A DNA stretch of 64,000 nucleotides, taken from positions 1 through 64,000 of the forward strand of contig NZ_JBFMIA010000009.1 in assembly GCF_040801915.1 (NCBI RefSeq), in the 5' to 3' direction. Shown here piece after piece: positions 17,018-25,792 of this stretch; the first letter of the stretch is position 1, and the number at the start of each line of letters is the position of its first letter. This stretch comes from Jeotgalibacillus marinus. Lineage in GTDB: Bacteria; Bacillota; Bacilli; Bacillales; Jeotgalibacillaceae. The notes beneath the pieces were generated by a model. That model searched no databases. It had not been told where the DNA came from and saw only the letters and a list, made by a program, of their open reading frames with translations. The position numbers were made by a program, and so were the translations under genes.

Positions 17018-19069
17018 TTATTCAAATATAACATCCCCATGTTCATTCAGTTTTGCTACTAACAAGTGATAGTCATCTGTAAGAACGTGTTTCCTCTTTC
17101 CGAACTTTAAAACGGTTCCTTCCTTCGCTTTATTAATTTTGATTTTTTGATCGCTTGATACAGCGATGGTCGTTAACGTTCCACTAGAGGCACCCGTTTC
17201 ATTAATATCAGCGTCAAGCCTCGCATACACTTCTCCACCTCTTAAAATCCCCCTGATTTTCAGGTAACCACCAGAGTGAATTTTCGAATTCACGCATCCC
17301 CGTCCTTCAATTAAGACATTTCCACTACAATTAATATGACTGTTCAATACGTTCAATACGTGTACGTAGGACTCGGACTCAACCGATGTACCACTAACTT
17401 CAAGCAGATCCTGCATTTGGTCTAACAAGTTTGAAATGGTTTGGATTGATGCGGTACCATTTGATGACGTCAAGAACAGCTTTGATATAGAATCCGCTGA
17501 TTTCTGCCAGCGATCATCCTCTAAATGATGGGCATTCTTTTTTACTAGCTCGACATATTTTCTCGCTAAAGGAGTAAAGTCTTTAAACTTTTCCTCTAGC
17601 AAAATTCGGATAAGAGGTTGCAGCCCGCCTTGAGCAAAGTTGGTTGATTTATTGGTTAATTGCTTAATAGCACTGAACATTCTCTCTGTATTACTCTGCA
17701 TCACGCCTAACAGCTGACCAAGCTCGGTTACTAGCATATTGTTCTTGCCAGCAGAGAGATCAGATTTATTGATATTTCCTCTTGATACAATGGCGCCAGA
17801 TGCTGTGCAGGTAGACATGTTTATATTTTTGGCAGTGTGAATATCTCCTTGTGATTCAATTACCATACCGTTTTCAATTTCTCCAGTGATTTCAATGTCA
17901 CCTGAAAAATGGATGTTCCCTGAAGCTAAATTCACATCCCCATCATGAAGTAATTTATCCATAATCGATATATTCACAAGCTTACCTTTTTGATCAATTT
18001 TCGGTCGACCGAATTCGGTTGCGATCACTTGGTCATCTACAACCTTAATCCCTCTACCTTCTCTTAGGATGAGTGGATAAACTTGTTTTGCAGGCAATTC
18101 TGCATAAGTAACAGTATAACCTGATGAACCTTGAACAGGAGGGTGAATAATGGCAATAATATCGTCAATTTCAACAGTTGGGATGGTTTTCGATTCTCTA
18201 AAGTTGATTCTTCCAAATTCGTTTTCTTTCAAACCATCTTCTATTTTTGTTTTAACCTTTAATTCAATCCAACCATTTTTCCCTTCTGTAGGAGGGATTC
18301 CTGTTACTATTTCAAAAGTCTGTGATTGTCTAGTTCGTAACGCCTTAATGAGTTCGATTTCATTAATATCGTGTTTGATCGATAATTCCTTTAATCGATT
18401 GATGACTTTTTCTTGTGATAGAGTGTTTACGATTTCTTTCGTTTCAGTTACGGCTAACTCAATATGTTCTGCCGCTTCCATATCTTTCACTTCACGGGTT
18501 ATGTGATAACCTGGTTCTACCGTTAAATGAACCGTTAATTCGCGTTTATCTATTTTAAGAGACCATTGAGATTCTTGCACTTGCACTTCATTCTTTACTT
18601 TTAGTTGATACGTATCTTCTGGTGAAATAAAAATCTTCTTTTCTATCACGAGTTTTTGATTTCGATAAAGTTCAACTCCCTCTTTTACCGTAACCATTGG
18701 AAGTTGGGTAGTTCCTGGAGTGCAGTTTAATTGTCCCTTATTGACCCATACCTTCCCACTTGTATCATCTTTTTTCATATTTACCTCTGAGTGATTAAAG
18801 TATTTTTCTTCGTCTACAGTTGGATATTCCGAAGTAAGATTCATCACTTCCGCAAAATAACCATCTGAAGATTTTTCACCTGCTGGAACGGCTTTATCTT
18901 CTTTTTTCGTTACTTTAACAACCGCTTTTTTAGAACCTATACCAAAAAACCCTTCTTTTGGGGTTTGAAGCACTTCGATATGAACTTCTTTCTTCGAAGT
19001 TTTTAATTCCTCGATTCCAATGTTCATTGCTTCGGTAACATCTTTTCCTTTTGATACAATACTTCGCAT
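17018..19069 (-). CDS. Jag_N and FapA domain protein (DUF342 family)
   Basis: A 683-residue cytoplasmic protein. The first 55 or so residues resemble the Jag N-terminal domain (VTEAMNIGIEELKTSKKEV, EGFFGIGSKKAVVKV). The rest is a FapA/DUF342 protein with the typical glycine-rich repeats (PPVQGSSGYTVTY, VIATEFGRPKIDQKGKLVN, DVNLASGNIHFSGDIEITGEI) that form a right-handed beta-helix-like region. Then comes a helical segment and a final beta-rich part (NVLIEGRGCVNSKIHSGGYL). FapA relatives are tied to polar flagella in Vibrio, and bactofilin-like structural roles have been suggested; the role in Bacillus is unknown. TAGGAGGGTGATATAAG precedes the ATG. Confidence 0.85.
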   Translation of the reverse strand: MRSIVSKGKDVTEAMNIGIEELKTSKKEVHIEVLQTPKEGFFGIGSKKAVVKVTKKEDKAVPAGEKSSDGYFAEVMNLTSEYPTVDEEKYFNHSEVNMKKDDTSGKVWVNKGQLNCTPGTTQLPMVTVKEGVELYRNQKLVIEKKIFISPEDTYQLKVKNEVQVQESQWSLKIDKRELTVHLTVEPGYHITREVKDMEAAEHIELAVTETKEIVNTLSQEKVINRLKELSIKHDINEIELIKALRTRQSQTFEIVTGIPPTEGKNGWIELKVKTKIEDGLKENEFGRINFRESKTIPTVEIDDIIAIIHPPVQGSSGYTVTYAELPAKQVYPLILREGRGIKVVDDQVIATEFGRPKIDQKGKLVNISIMDKLLHDGDVNLASGNIHFSGDIEITGEIENGMVIESQGDIHTAKNINMSTCTASGAIVSRGNINKSDLSAGKNNMLVTELGQLLGVMQSNTERMFSAIKQLTNKSTNFAQGGLQPLIRILLEEKFKDFTPLARKYVELVKKNAHHLEDDRWQKSADSISKLFLTSSNGTASIQTISNLLDQMQDLLEVSGTSVESESYVHVLNVLNSHINCSGNVLIEGRGCVNSKIHSGGYLKIRGILRGGEVYARLDADINETGASSGTLTTIAVSSDQKIKINKAKEGTVLKFGKRKHVLTDDYHLLVAKLNEHGDVIFE

Positions 19070-19545
19070 CTTATATCACCCTCCTAGTTCGTCATTGGAT
19101 CATTCAATCTTGAAATATGTTTTTTTTCGTTAATTTTAAAATCACATTGAAAGGTTCATCACTCAAAACTTATATCAAACGTGAAAATGATGGTGGATCC
19201 TTGAAGCGAATGTAGCTAAATATCTTTCTATTCACTCTTCATCATCCAAGTAAATCCTTGACCCATCGATTTCTGCATCTGCTTCCTTACCTTTCGAGAA
19301 GTTTGCCATTAACAAGATATAAGATATAAGATATTCAATTCCTTTTACTACAAATAATTAATATCAACAAAATTCATCAAAAAGATAAGAAATTACTAAT
19401 TTGAATGTACCATCCAAAGCAGGGAAAAAGCAATGCCATACTAGTCAAATTTTGCTATAAAAACCTGATTTTTGTCGCATTTAATCGTGACCTCTTCACA
19501 AATATTTTTTTAAAAAATTACCATTTCTACAAATCGACAAAACCA

Positions 19546-19574
19546 TTGACAACTTGTATATACAAGTTTATGAT
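19546..19574 (+). promoter_or_regulatory. treP promoter with TreR operator in the spacer
   Basis: TTGACA (19546-19551), a 17-nt spacer and TATGAT (19569-19574) form a strong SigA promoter. Inside the spacer is the palindrome CTTGTATATACAAG (19553-19566), which resembles the B. subtilis TreR operator. TreR bound there would block RNA polymerase until trehalose-6-phosphate appears. The treR gene lies 4 kb downstream on the same strand. Confidence 0.85.
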
Positions 19575-19585
19575 TAATAATGTAA

Positions 19586-19601
19586 ATGTAAGCGCTGTCT
19601 T
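19586..19601 (+). promoter_or_regulatory. cre-like site downstream of the treP promoter
   Basis: ATGTAAGCGCTGTCTT matches the CcpA site consensus WTGNAARCGNWWNCAW in its left half and core, with mismatches on the right. Its place just after the -10 would fit glucose repression by blocking initiation or elongation. Confidence 0.6.
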
Positions 19602-19701
19602 CCCCCTGCTGAACTATCTTTTAATCAGTGGGGAAAAGATGAATGAATAGATGAATAGTATTTTTTATCACAGAAAAAAAACGGTTACAGGAGGCTTAAA
19701 G

Positions 19702-21141
19702 ATGAGTACTGTGAATAAAGAAGAAGTTCGCCAAATTGTTGAGGCGATTGGTGGGAAGGAAAATATTGATTCTGCCACGCACTGTGTGACGCGGCTACGT
19801 TTTGTGTTGCATGACGATAGTAAGATTGATAAGAAAAAGCTTGAATCAATTGATTTGGTTAAGGGTTCATTTGCCAATAGTGGTCAGTACCAAGTCGTTA
19901 TTGGACAAGGTCTTGTGGATAAAGTGTATAAGGTTTTAGCTGAGGAAACCGGGATTCAAGAGGTTTCCAAAAATGATGTAAAAAATGCTGCTACAAAAAA
20001 GATGAACCCTTTACAACGCGCGATTAAGTTGTTAGCTGATATTTTCATCCCAATTTTACCAGCAATTGTTACGGCAGGTTTGTTGCTTGGGTTGAATAAT
20101 GTGTTAACGGCACCTGGTTTGTTTAGCGATGATCCGCTCGTAGTCATGTTCCCTCAATGGGCTGATTTAGCCGAAGTCATCATTGTAATAGCCAGTGCCG
20201 CCTTCGCCTTCTTACCCGCATTGATCGGTTGGTCGGCGGTTAAGCGATTTGGCGGAAACCCACTTATGGGAATTGTGCTTGGGCTAGTACTTGTCCACCC
20301 TGCCCTTTTAAGCGCTTATGACTACCCTACTGCGCTTGAAGAAAATCGCGTTCCAACTTGGAGTTTATTGGGATTAAACGTTGAGTCAATTGGTTATCAA
20401 GGTCAAGTATTACCTGTACTTTTCGCAGCATATTTATATGCGTTGATTGAAAAATTCTTGAACAAGCGTGTACATGATTCGATTAAATTATTGATTGTTG
20501 CACCAGTTTCACTTTTAGTAACAGGTTTCGCCGCTTTTATGGTCATTGGACCGATCACATTTACGGTCGGGACAACGATTACAGACGGCGTCATCTGGAT
20601 ATTTAATAATTTCGGATGGCTCGGCGGCCTCATTTACGGTGGATTTTACGCAGTTCTCGTTATCACTGGTATGCATCACACGTTCTTACCCGTTGATTTA
20701 CAACTTATTACAGATCAAGGTGGTACATTCTTATGGCCAATCCTTGCGCTATCGAATATTGCACAAGGATCTGCAGCATTTGGGATTTTCGCTTTAACAT
20801 ATCTCTTGAAAAAGAAAGACGACAAACTACGTGGACTTGCAAGTTCTTCTGGAATATCCGCATGGCTTGGCATTACAGAGCCTGCCTTATTCGGAGTTAA
20901 CTTGCGCTATCGCTTCCCATTTATCTGTGCTCTTATCGGTTCAGCAATTGGCGGCGTGCTACTCGGATCCAATTTCGTCCTAGCAAACTCGATTGGAGTC
21001 GGTGGTGTCCCTGGAATCATCTCCATTCAAAGCTCATTCTGGACACTATTCGCCATCGGTATGGCCATCGTAATTGTCGTTCCATTTGTGCTGACATTGT
21101 TTTATGGATTGTTGATTAAAAAAGGGAACTTAGACGACTAA
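19702..21141 (+). CDS. treP: PTS trehalose-specific EIIBC component
   Basis: Imports trehalose and phosphorylates it to trehalose-6-phosphate. The N-terminal EIIB domain has the phosphorylated Cys in IDSATHCVTRLRFVL (Cys28). After a linker come about ten membrane helices of the EIIC domain with the GMHHTFLPVDLQ and GITEPALFGVNLRYRFPF motifs of the glucose/sucrose family. No EIIA domain is fused, so the phosphate must come from a glucose-type EIIA encoded elsewhere. The ATG at 19702 is preceded by CAGGAGGCTTAAAG; earlier in-frame starts lack a site. It forms an operon with treA. Confidence 0.95.
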   Translation: MSTVNKEEVRQIVEAIGGKENIDSATHCVTRLRFVLHDDSKIDKKKLESIDLVKGSFANSGQYQVVIGQGLVDKVYKVLAEETGIQEVSKNDVKNAATKKMNPLQRAIKLLADIFIPILPAIVTAGLLLGLNNVLTAPGLFSDDPLVVMFPQWADLAEVIIVIASAAFAFLPALIGWSAVKRFGGNPLMGIVLGLVLVHPALLSAYDYPTALEENRVPTWSLLGLNVESIGYQGQVLPVLFAAYLYALIEKFLNKRVHDSIKLLIVAPVSLLVTGFAAFMVIGPITFTVGTTITDGVIWIFNNFGWLGGLIYGGFYAVLVITGMHHTFLPVDLQLITDQGGTFLWPILALSNIAQGSAAFGIFALTYLLKKKDDKLRGLASSSGISAWLGITEPALFGVNLRYRFPFICALIGSAIGGVLLGSNFVLANSIGVGGVPGIISIQSSFWTLFAIGMAIVIVVPFVLTLFYGLLIKKGNLDD

Positions 21142-21150
21142 AATCAAAAG

Positions 21151-21185
21151 CGTTCGCTGACGGGGTCAGATCCCGTCAGCGAACG
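21151..21185 (+). other. Perfect 14-bp hairpin between treP and treA
   Basis: CGTTCGCTGACGGG and CCCGTCAGCGAACG flank a 7-nt loop. There is no T run, so it is not a standard terminator. It could stabilise or mark processing of the treP mRNA, or damp treA expression. The inner part resembles dispersed GGGTC/GACCC-type words. Confidence 0.6.
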
Positions 21186-21227
21186 AAAGTATTTATTTTT
21201 CGATAAAATAGTAAGAGGTGTTTAGAG

Positions 21228-22925
21228 ATGAGACAGGCTTGGTGGAAGAAGGCTGTTGTGTATCAGATTTATCCGAAGAGTTTTAATGATACGACGGGTA
21301 ATGGTATTGGAGATTTGAATGGGATTACGCATAAATTGGATTATTTGAAGGAGCTTGGGGTGGATGTCATTTGGTTAACCCCCCCTTACAAGTCGCCTCA
21401 AAATGATAATGGCTATGATATTAGCGACTACTTATCAATCCATGAAGAATACGGATCGATGGCTGATTTAGAACGCATGTTGGCCGAGGCTCATACACGC
21501 GGCATCCGCATCATTATGGACATCGTCGTGAATCATACATCAACTGAGCATGAATGGTTTGTAGAGTCGCGAAAATCAGCTGACAATCCGTATCGAGACT
21601 TTTATATTTGGAAAGATGCAAAGTTAGATGATTCAGAACCGACGAATTGGCAATCTAAATTTGGTGGCAATGCGTGGCAATTGGACGAGTCAACTGGTCA
21701 GTACTACCTCCACCTTTTCGATGTCACTCAAGCTGATTTAAATTGGGAAAATGACACCGTTCGTCGCGAAATTTACAACATGATGAACTTTTGGGCAGAA
21801 AAAGGGATTGATGGCTTTCGTTTAGATGTGATAAATCTTGTTTCAAAAGATCAAGATTTCCTTGACGATGATGGTTCGGTTGACCCTGGTGACGGTCGCA
21901 AATTTTACACTGATGGTCCGAAAGTTCACGACTACATGCATGAAATGAACCGGGAAGTGTTCGCCAAACATGACTTGTTAACGGTTGGTGAAATGTCATC
22001 CACAACCATCGACCACTGCATTAAATACTCCAACCCTGCACGTGAGGAACTGAGCATGACATTCAATTTCCACCATTTAAAAGTGGATTATCCTAGCGGT
22101 GAAAAATGGTCTGTAGCTGACTTTGATTTTCTTAAATTAAAGGAAATTTTATCGACATGGCAAGTGGAAATGTACGAAGGTGGCGGTTGGAACGCGCTAT
22201 TCTGGTGTAATCACGATCAGCCTCGAATCGTTTCACGTTATGGAGATGATGGCGAATACCGCATTGAATCAGCGAAAATGCTAGCAACAACCATTCACAT
22301 GATGCAAGGAACACCGTATATTTACCAAGGTGAAGAAATCGGCATGACCAATCCGAAATTCGTAACAATTGCTGAATATCGTGATGTTGAGTCGCTGAAC
22401 ATTTACACTATTTTGATGGAAAAAGGTTACACAGAAGCTGAAGTGTTGGAGATTTTAAAACACAAATCGCGTGATAATTCGCGGACACCTATGCAGTGGA
22501 ACTCTGAGAAGGACGCTGGATTCACAACGGGCACACCATGGATTCCTGTTTCCAAAAACTTTGATGAGATCAATGCAGAAGCAGTATTGAAAGATCATGA
22601 TTCCGTATTTTATTTTTACCAAAAACTCATTGCATTGCGTAAAGAGTACGATGTGATCACAGATGGGAACTATGAATTGATGTTGGCTGATGATCCATCG
22701 ATATTTGCTTATACGCGTAATACTGTGGACGAATCGTTGCTGGTTTTGAATAATTTTTATGGGAATATTGTGGAGTTTGAATTGCCTAAGGACGTTGTAG
22801 CACAATTTGAAGGCTTTTCAATGCGAAATGTGCTGATTCAGAACTATGAAGACGTGAACGGATCTGTTGTAAAGTACACATTGCGACCGTATGAATCGAT
22901 TGTGTTTCATTTGAAAAACAAGTGA
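21228..22925 (+). CDS. treA: Trehalose-6-phosphate hydrolase (GH13)
   Basis: Cleaves imported trehalose-6-phosphate to glucose and glucose-6-phosphate. Alpha-amylase family motifs are in order: VVNHTS, GFRLDVIN with the nucleophile Asp200, LTVGEMSS with acid/base Glu255, and NHDQPR with Asp330. The C-terminal beta domain ends YESIVFHLKNK. The length of 565 is typical. It follows treP with AAGAGGTGTTTAGAG before the start, and a terminator follows. Confidence 0.96.
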   Translation: MRQAWWKKAVVYQIYPKSFNDTTGNGIGDLNGITHKLDYLKELGVDVIWLTPPYKSPQNDNGYDISDYLSIHEEYGSMADLERMLAEAHTRGIRIIMDIVVNHTSTEHEWFVESRKSADNPYRDFYIWKDAKLDDSEPTNWQSKFGGNAWQLDESTGQYYLHLFDVTQADLNWENDTVRREIYNMMNFWAEKGIDGFRLDVINLVSKDQDFLDDDGSVDPGDGRKFYTDGPKVHDYMHEMNREVFAKHDLLTVGEMSSTTIDHCIKYSNPAREELSMTFNFHHLKVDYPSGEKWSVADFDFLKLKEILSTWQVEMYEGGGWNALFWCNHDQPRIVSRYGDDGEYRIESAKMLATTIHMMQGTPYIYQGEEIGMTNPKFVTIAEYRDVESLNIYTILMEKGYTEAEVLEILKHKSRDNSRTPMQWNSEKDAGFTTGTPWIPVSKNFDEINAEAVLKDHDSVFYFYQKLIALRKEYDVITDGNYELMLADDPSIFAYTRNTVDESLLVLNNFYGNIVEFELPKDVVAQFEGFSMRNVLIQNYEDVNGSVVKYTLRPYESIVFHLKNK

Positions 22926-22931
22926 GGTTTT

Positions 22932-22966
22932 GCGTCCAATCCAAAGAGTGGGATTGGGCGTTTTTC
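22932..22966 (+). terminator. Terminator after treA
   Basis: GCGTCCAATCC and GGATTGGGCG form the stem, followed by TTTTTCTT. It ends the treP-treA transcript. Confidence 0.9.
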
Positions 22967-23142
22967 TTGTAATTGTCGAGAAATATATGAGGGGATTGGC
23001 GCTAATTGTTGGTTGAGCGTTCCTTGCGACGTGGAGTCGGAGTTCATCGCCGTTACGTGCGGGTTTCATTTATTCACTATCCAGTTTCACCAACTTACTG
23101 TTCAAAACTACAATACTTTCCAGACCACATTTCACCTTCACT

Positions 23143-23176
23143 CAAAAAGACACCTCCTAAGAATCGGAAGGTGTCT
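23143..23176 (-). terminator. Terminator after the lipoprotein gene
   Basis: On the minus strand AGACACCTTCC and GGAGGTGTCT pair, followed by TTTTTGAG. It sits 13 nt past the stop. Confidence 0.85.
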
Positions 23177-23188
23177 ACTCCTGAATAG

Positions 23189-23788
23189 TTAAGAAGGATT
23201 CACCATAAAGTGAATCGAAACAATTTTCCATTCACCATCAACTAAATTAAGCACGGTAATTTGTCGACCAGTTTTCGTTACTTCTGCGCCAGTCGCTGGA
23301 TCAGTCGTGGTCAAAATGAGGTCAGAGTATACTTGTGCCTCTTCCCCCTCGAATTTATTGATTGTTTGGAGCTCTACTTCACGAACGACATCGAATGATT
23401 CAAACACTTGATCAAGTTGTTCTCGCTCTTCATCTAAATCAAAATTACCTGTTTTTTCGGAAAGTGTAGCCAAATATCCTTCTATGTCTTTTTCGTTAAA
23501 CGTCTCGATGTAACTGTTGAATGTGTCAAGAATCGCTTCTTCCGCTTCAGCTGGAACATCTTTAGCTTCTGAAACATTGCCTTGATCATCTAGTTCAAAA
23601 CCTATTCCCGATTCCCCGTTCTCATCCAACTCTAGACCGTCTGACGAATTGTGGCTGTCGATCCCTTGCCCATTTTGTCCATCTAGTGCGGAACCAGTAT
23701 TTTCTGCTGAATCATCGTTGCTGCAACCTGCTACGACCAAAGCGAGTAAGCCGGTGCCTAACACAAAGATTATTGATTTTAAATTCAT
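23189..23788 (-). CDS. Secreted lipoprotein with NTF2-like C-terminal domain
   Basis: The first 21 residues form a lipoprotein signal with the lipobox VVAGC; the Cys would be lipid-modified. An acidic Gly/Asp/Asn-rich linker (to about residue 85) is followed by a roughly 110-residue alpha+beta domain (FNSYIETFNEKDIEGYLATL, LNLVDGEWKIVSIHF) that looks like an NTF2/SnoaL-like fold. Ligand and role are unknown. It stands alone between the trehalose genes, convergent with treA and divergent from treR. Confidence 0.8.
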   Translation of the reverse strand: MNLKSIIFVLGTGLLALVVAGCSNDDSAENTGSALDGQNGQGIDSHNSSDGLELDENGESGIGFELDDQGNVSEAKDVPAEAEEAILDTFNSYIETFNEKDIEGYLATLSEKTGNFDLDEEREQLDQVFESFDVVREVELQTINKFEGEEAQVYSDLILTTTDPATGAEVTKTGRQITVLNLVDGEWKIVSIHFMVNPS

Positions 23789-23899
23789 CTCGGACCGTCC
23801 TTTCTGCCTTGTTTTTTCAAAATGTGGATATAGTAAAAAATGCTCATGATGTCTGCGATCCCATCACCCATTATGATACAATAATATAGGGTGATCAAC

Positions 23900-24616
23900 A
23901 TGACAACAACCAACAAATATATGAACATTTTTCATGAACTATCAAACGACATCGAAAAGGGCATCTACGAACCGAACACGCTCCTTCCATCTGAACACGA
24001 ATTGTGCGATCGCTTTGCCACATCGCGTGAAACAATCAGAAAGGCACTGACATTGTTATCACAAAATGGATTTATCCAAAAAATGCGAGGAAAAGGCTCA
24101 TTAGTACTCGGTATTAATAAAATGGAGTTCCCGGTATCCGGCATTGTAAGTTTTAAAGAGCTACAAAAATCGCTCGGGCGTGACACCCATACAACGGTCC
24201 ACAAACTCGAGTTAAACGAAACAAATGACTGGCTATCCTCTCAACTAGAATGTGATCCAGGTTCATTCGTATGGGAAATAGCTCGTGCTCGTACGATTCA
24301 AGGTGAACGCGTAATTTTAGATAAAGATTGGATTTTGCAATCACATGTCCCCTCCCTAACTGAGGAAATATGCGCAGACTCCATTTACGCTTACTTCGAA
24401 AATAAATTAGGACTCGCAATCTCGTATGCGAAAAAAGAGTTCACGGTTGAGCCAGTAACTGATGAAGATCGCGCGCTGCTTGATTTAGATGGGGATAGCC
24501 ATATTGTTTTAGTGAAGAATTTCGTCCATTTAGAAGATACAATGTTGTTTCAATATACAGAGTCAAGACATAGACTTGATAAATTTAAGTTCGTGGATTT
24601 TGCACGTAGGAAGTGA
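23900..24616 (+). CDS. treR: Trehalose operon repressor TreR, GntR family
   Basis: A transcription factor with an N-terminal winged helix (LPSEHELCDRFATSRETIRKAL) and a C-terminal UTRA effector domain (ending FKFVDFARRK), the GntR/HutC type to which TreR belongs. In B. subtilis TreR represses treP and is released by trehalose-6-phosphate. The candidate operator is in the treP promoter. Here treR does not directly follow treA but lies after the lipoprotein gene. The ATG at 23900 is used, with AGGGTG 6 nt upstream; a GTG at 23891 overlaps that site. Confidence 0.92.
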   Translation: MTTTNKYMNIFHELSNDIEKGIYEPNTLLPSEHELCDRFATSRETIRKALTLLSQNGFIQKMRGKGSLVLGINKMEFPVSGIVSFKELQKSLGRDTHTTVHKLELNETNDWLSSQLECDPGSFVWEIARARTIQGERVILDKDWILQSHVPSLTEEICADSIYAYFENKLGLAISYAKKEFTVEPVTDEDRALLDLDGDSHIVLVKNFVHLEDTMLFQYTESRHRLDKFKFVDFARRK

Positions 24617-25060
24617 GGGAACCCCTCAAGAATGCCGAGCGGTCCGTGCTTTCTGCAATTTCATTATTAGAGACTTAAGGATTCTTTGATCAACAACGGA
24701 TAATGCGATATACTCACACAGTCTAAAATAGGACGTAACGCGTCAACGTCCCATTAATCCAAATCCCTACATTAAAGTGGCTGCCCGATTTGAATAGGTA
24801 CAAAGGTAACTACCCCACATTCAAATACTGAGCGGAGGGTGGTTACTTCTTTTTTGAAGTGGACTAAACTGGTGATGGCGACCGCTGTATAGCTTGTCGC
24901 AATAAATACACCAAATTTTAAAAAGCATATTCATCACATCATACGTCACCATATTCTCTCTCCCCTATCTACTTAGTTTCTTGTTAATTATATCCATTAC
25001 TACTACGATCAACAGTTCGCTTCTAAGACCTCTACTTCACCGACCACTCAATAAACAAAA
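24617..25060. other. Intergenic stretch with a toxin relic
   Basis: About 440 bp between treR and degU. It holds the frameshifted holin-like toxin relic and its hairpin (AAGTAACCACCC with GGGTAGTTACCTT on the minus strand, about 24801-24849), described separately. Nothing else is recognised. Confidence 0.5.
24821..24952 (-). pseudogene. Frameshifted holin-like (type I toxin) small gene
   Basis: A tiny minus-strand frame with start at 24952 and GGGGAGAG nearby begins MVTYDVMNMLFK, the hallmark N-terminus of small holin-like toxin peptides of Bacillus. In the present frame it continues as an unlikely non-membrane sequence. If one A is removed from the AAAA run near 24914, it reads FGVFIATSYTAVAITSLVHFKK, a single membrane helix with a Lys end, as the family expects. 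Either the gene is inactivated by a one-base insertion or this is a sequencing error in a homopolymer. The inverted repeat after it is the arrangement seen with such toxins. Confidence 0.5.
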
Positions 25061-25082
25061 AAACCGTCAATTTGACGGTTTT
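25053..25082 (-). terminator. Terminator after degU
   Basis: AAACCGTCAA pairs with TTGACGGTTT on the minus strand with almost no loop beyond A/T, followed by seven T. It starts four bases past the degU stop. Confidence 0.9.
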
Positions 25083-25086
25083 ACAA

Positions 25087-25767
25087 CTATTGTAACTCAA
25101 CCCAACCATTCTTAATCGCTGTGACAACTGCTTGCGTACGATCGTTCACATTCATCTTCTGTAAAATATTGCTTACATGATTCTTTACCGTCTTCTCAGA
25201 GATATACAACCCTTCTCCAATTCCACGGTTACTTTTACCATCTGCTAGCATTTGAAGAACTTCACATTCCCGCTTTGTTAGTAAATGAAGGGGTCTGCGG
25301 ACTTCGATTTGCTGGAAGTTGCCAGTGAATTCTGCTTCTGCTAGGCGACGAAACTCGTTTACTAGATTGACGGTTACTTTTGGATGGATGTACGATCCTC
25401 CTCCTGCAACGGTTTTAATTGCGGCAATCAAGGTATCTGCGTCCATTTCTTTTAGCATATAACCAAGAGCACCTGATTTTAGTGCGTGTGAGACGTAATT
25501 TTCATCATCATGAATCGACAGAATGATGATTTTTGCGTCCCTGTTTAATTCAATGAGTTTAGCTGTAGCTTCCACACCGTTAACTTCAGGCATGTTGATG
25601 TCCATAAGTACTACGTCTGGTTTGTGCTGTTCATATAAGTCAATCACTTGTGCGCCGTCGTTACCTTCAGCAACAACTTCGAATGTTTCTTCAAAATCTA
25701 ATATGAGTTTAACGCCTTCACGAAATAGTTGATGATCATCAATAATTAAAATTTTTATCATAGTCAT
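25087..25767 (-). CDS. degU: Response regulator DegU
   Basis: A two-component regulator of exoenzymes, competence and motility in Bacillus. The receiver domain has the acidic pair in LIIDDHQLF, the phosphoacceptor Asp56 in VVLMDINMP and the conserved Lys in ALGYMLKEMD. The C-terminal LuxR-type helix-turn-helix reads LTKRECEVLQMLADG and SEKTVKNHVSNILQKM. The start at 25767 matches the length of B. subtilis DegU, although an ATG six bases inside has better spacing from GGAGG. It follows degS, 25 nt away. Confidence 0.96.
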   Translation of the reverse strand: MTMIKILIIDDHQLFREGVKLILDFEETFEVVAEGNDGAQVIDLYEQHKPDVVLMDINMPEVNGVEATAKLIELNRDAKIIILSIHDDENYVSHALKSGALGYMLKEMDADTLIAAIKTVAGGGSYIHPKVTVNLVNEFRRLAEAEFTGNFQQIEVRRPLHLLTKRECEVLQMLADGKSNRGIGEGLYISEKTVKNHVSNILQKMNVNDRTQAVVTAIKNGWVELQ

Positions 25768-25792
25768 TTTCCTCCTTGGTCAATGAAATCCA

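Noticed and set aside
19405..19650. An open frame of 81 codons on the plus strand before treP
   Set aside because: It covers the treP promoter, operator and cre region, has no ribosome site and no coding-like composition.
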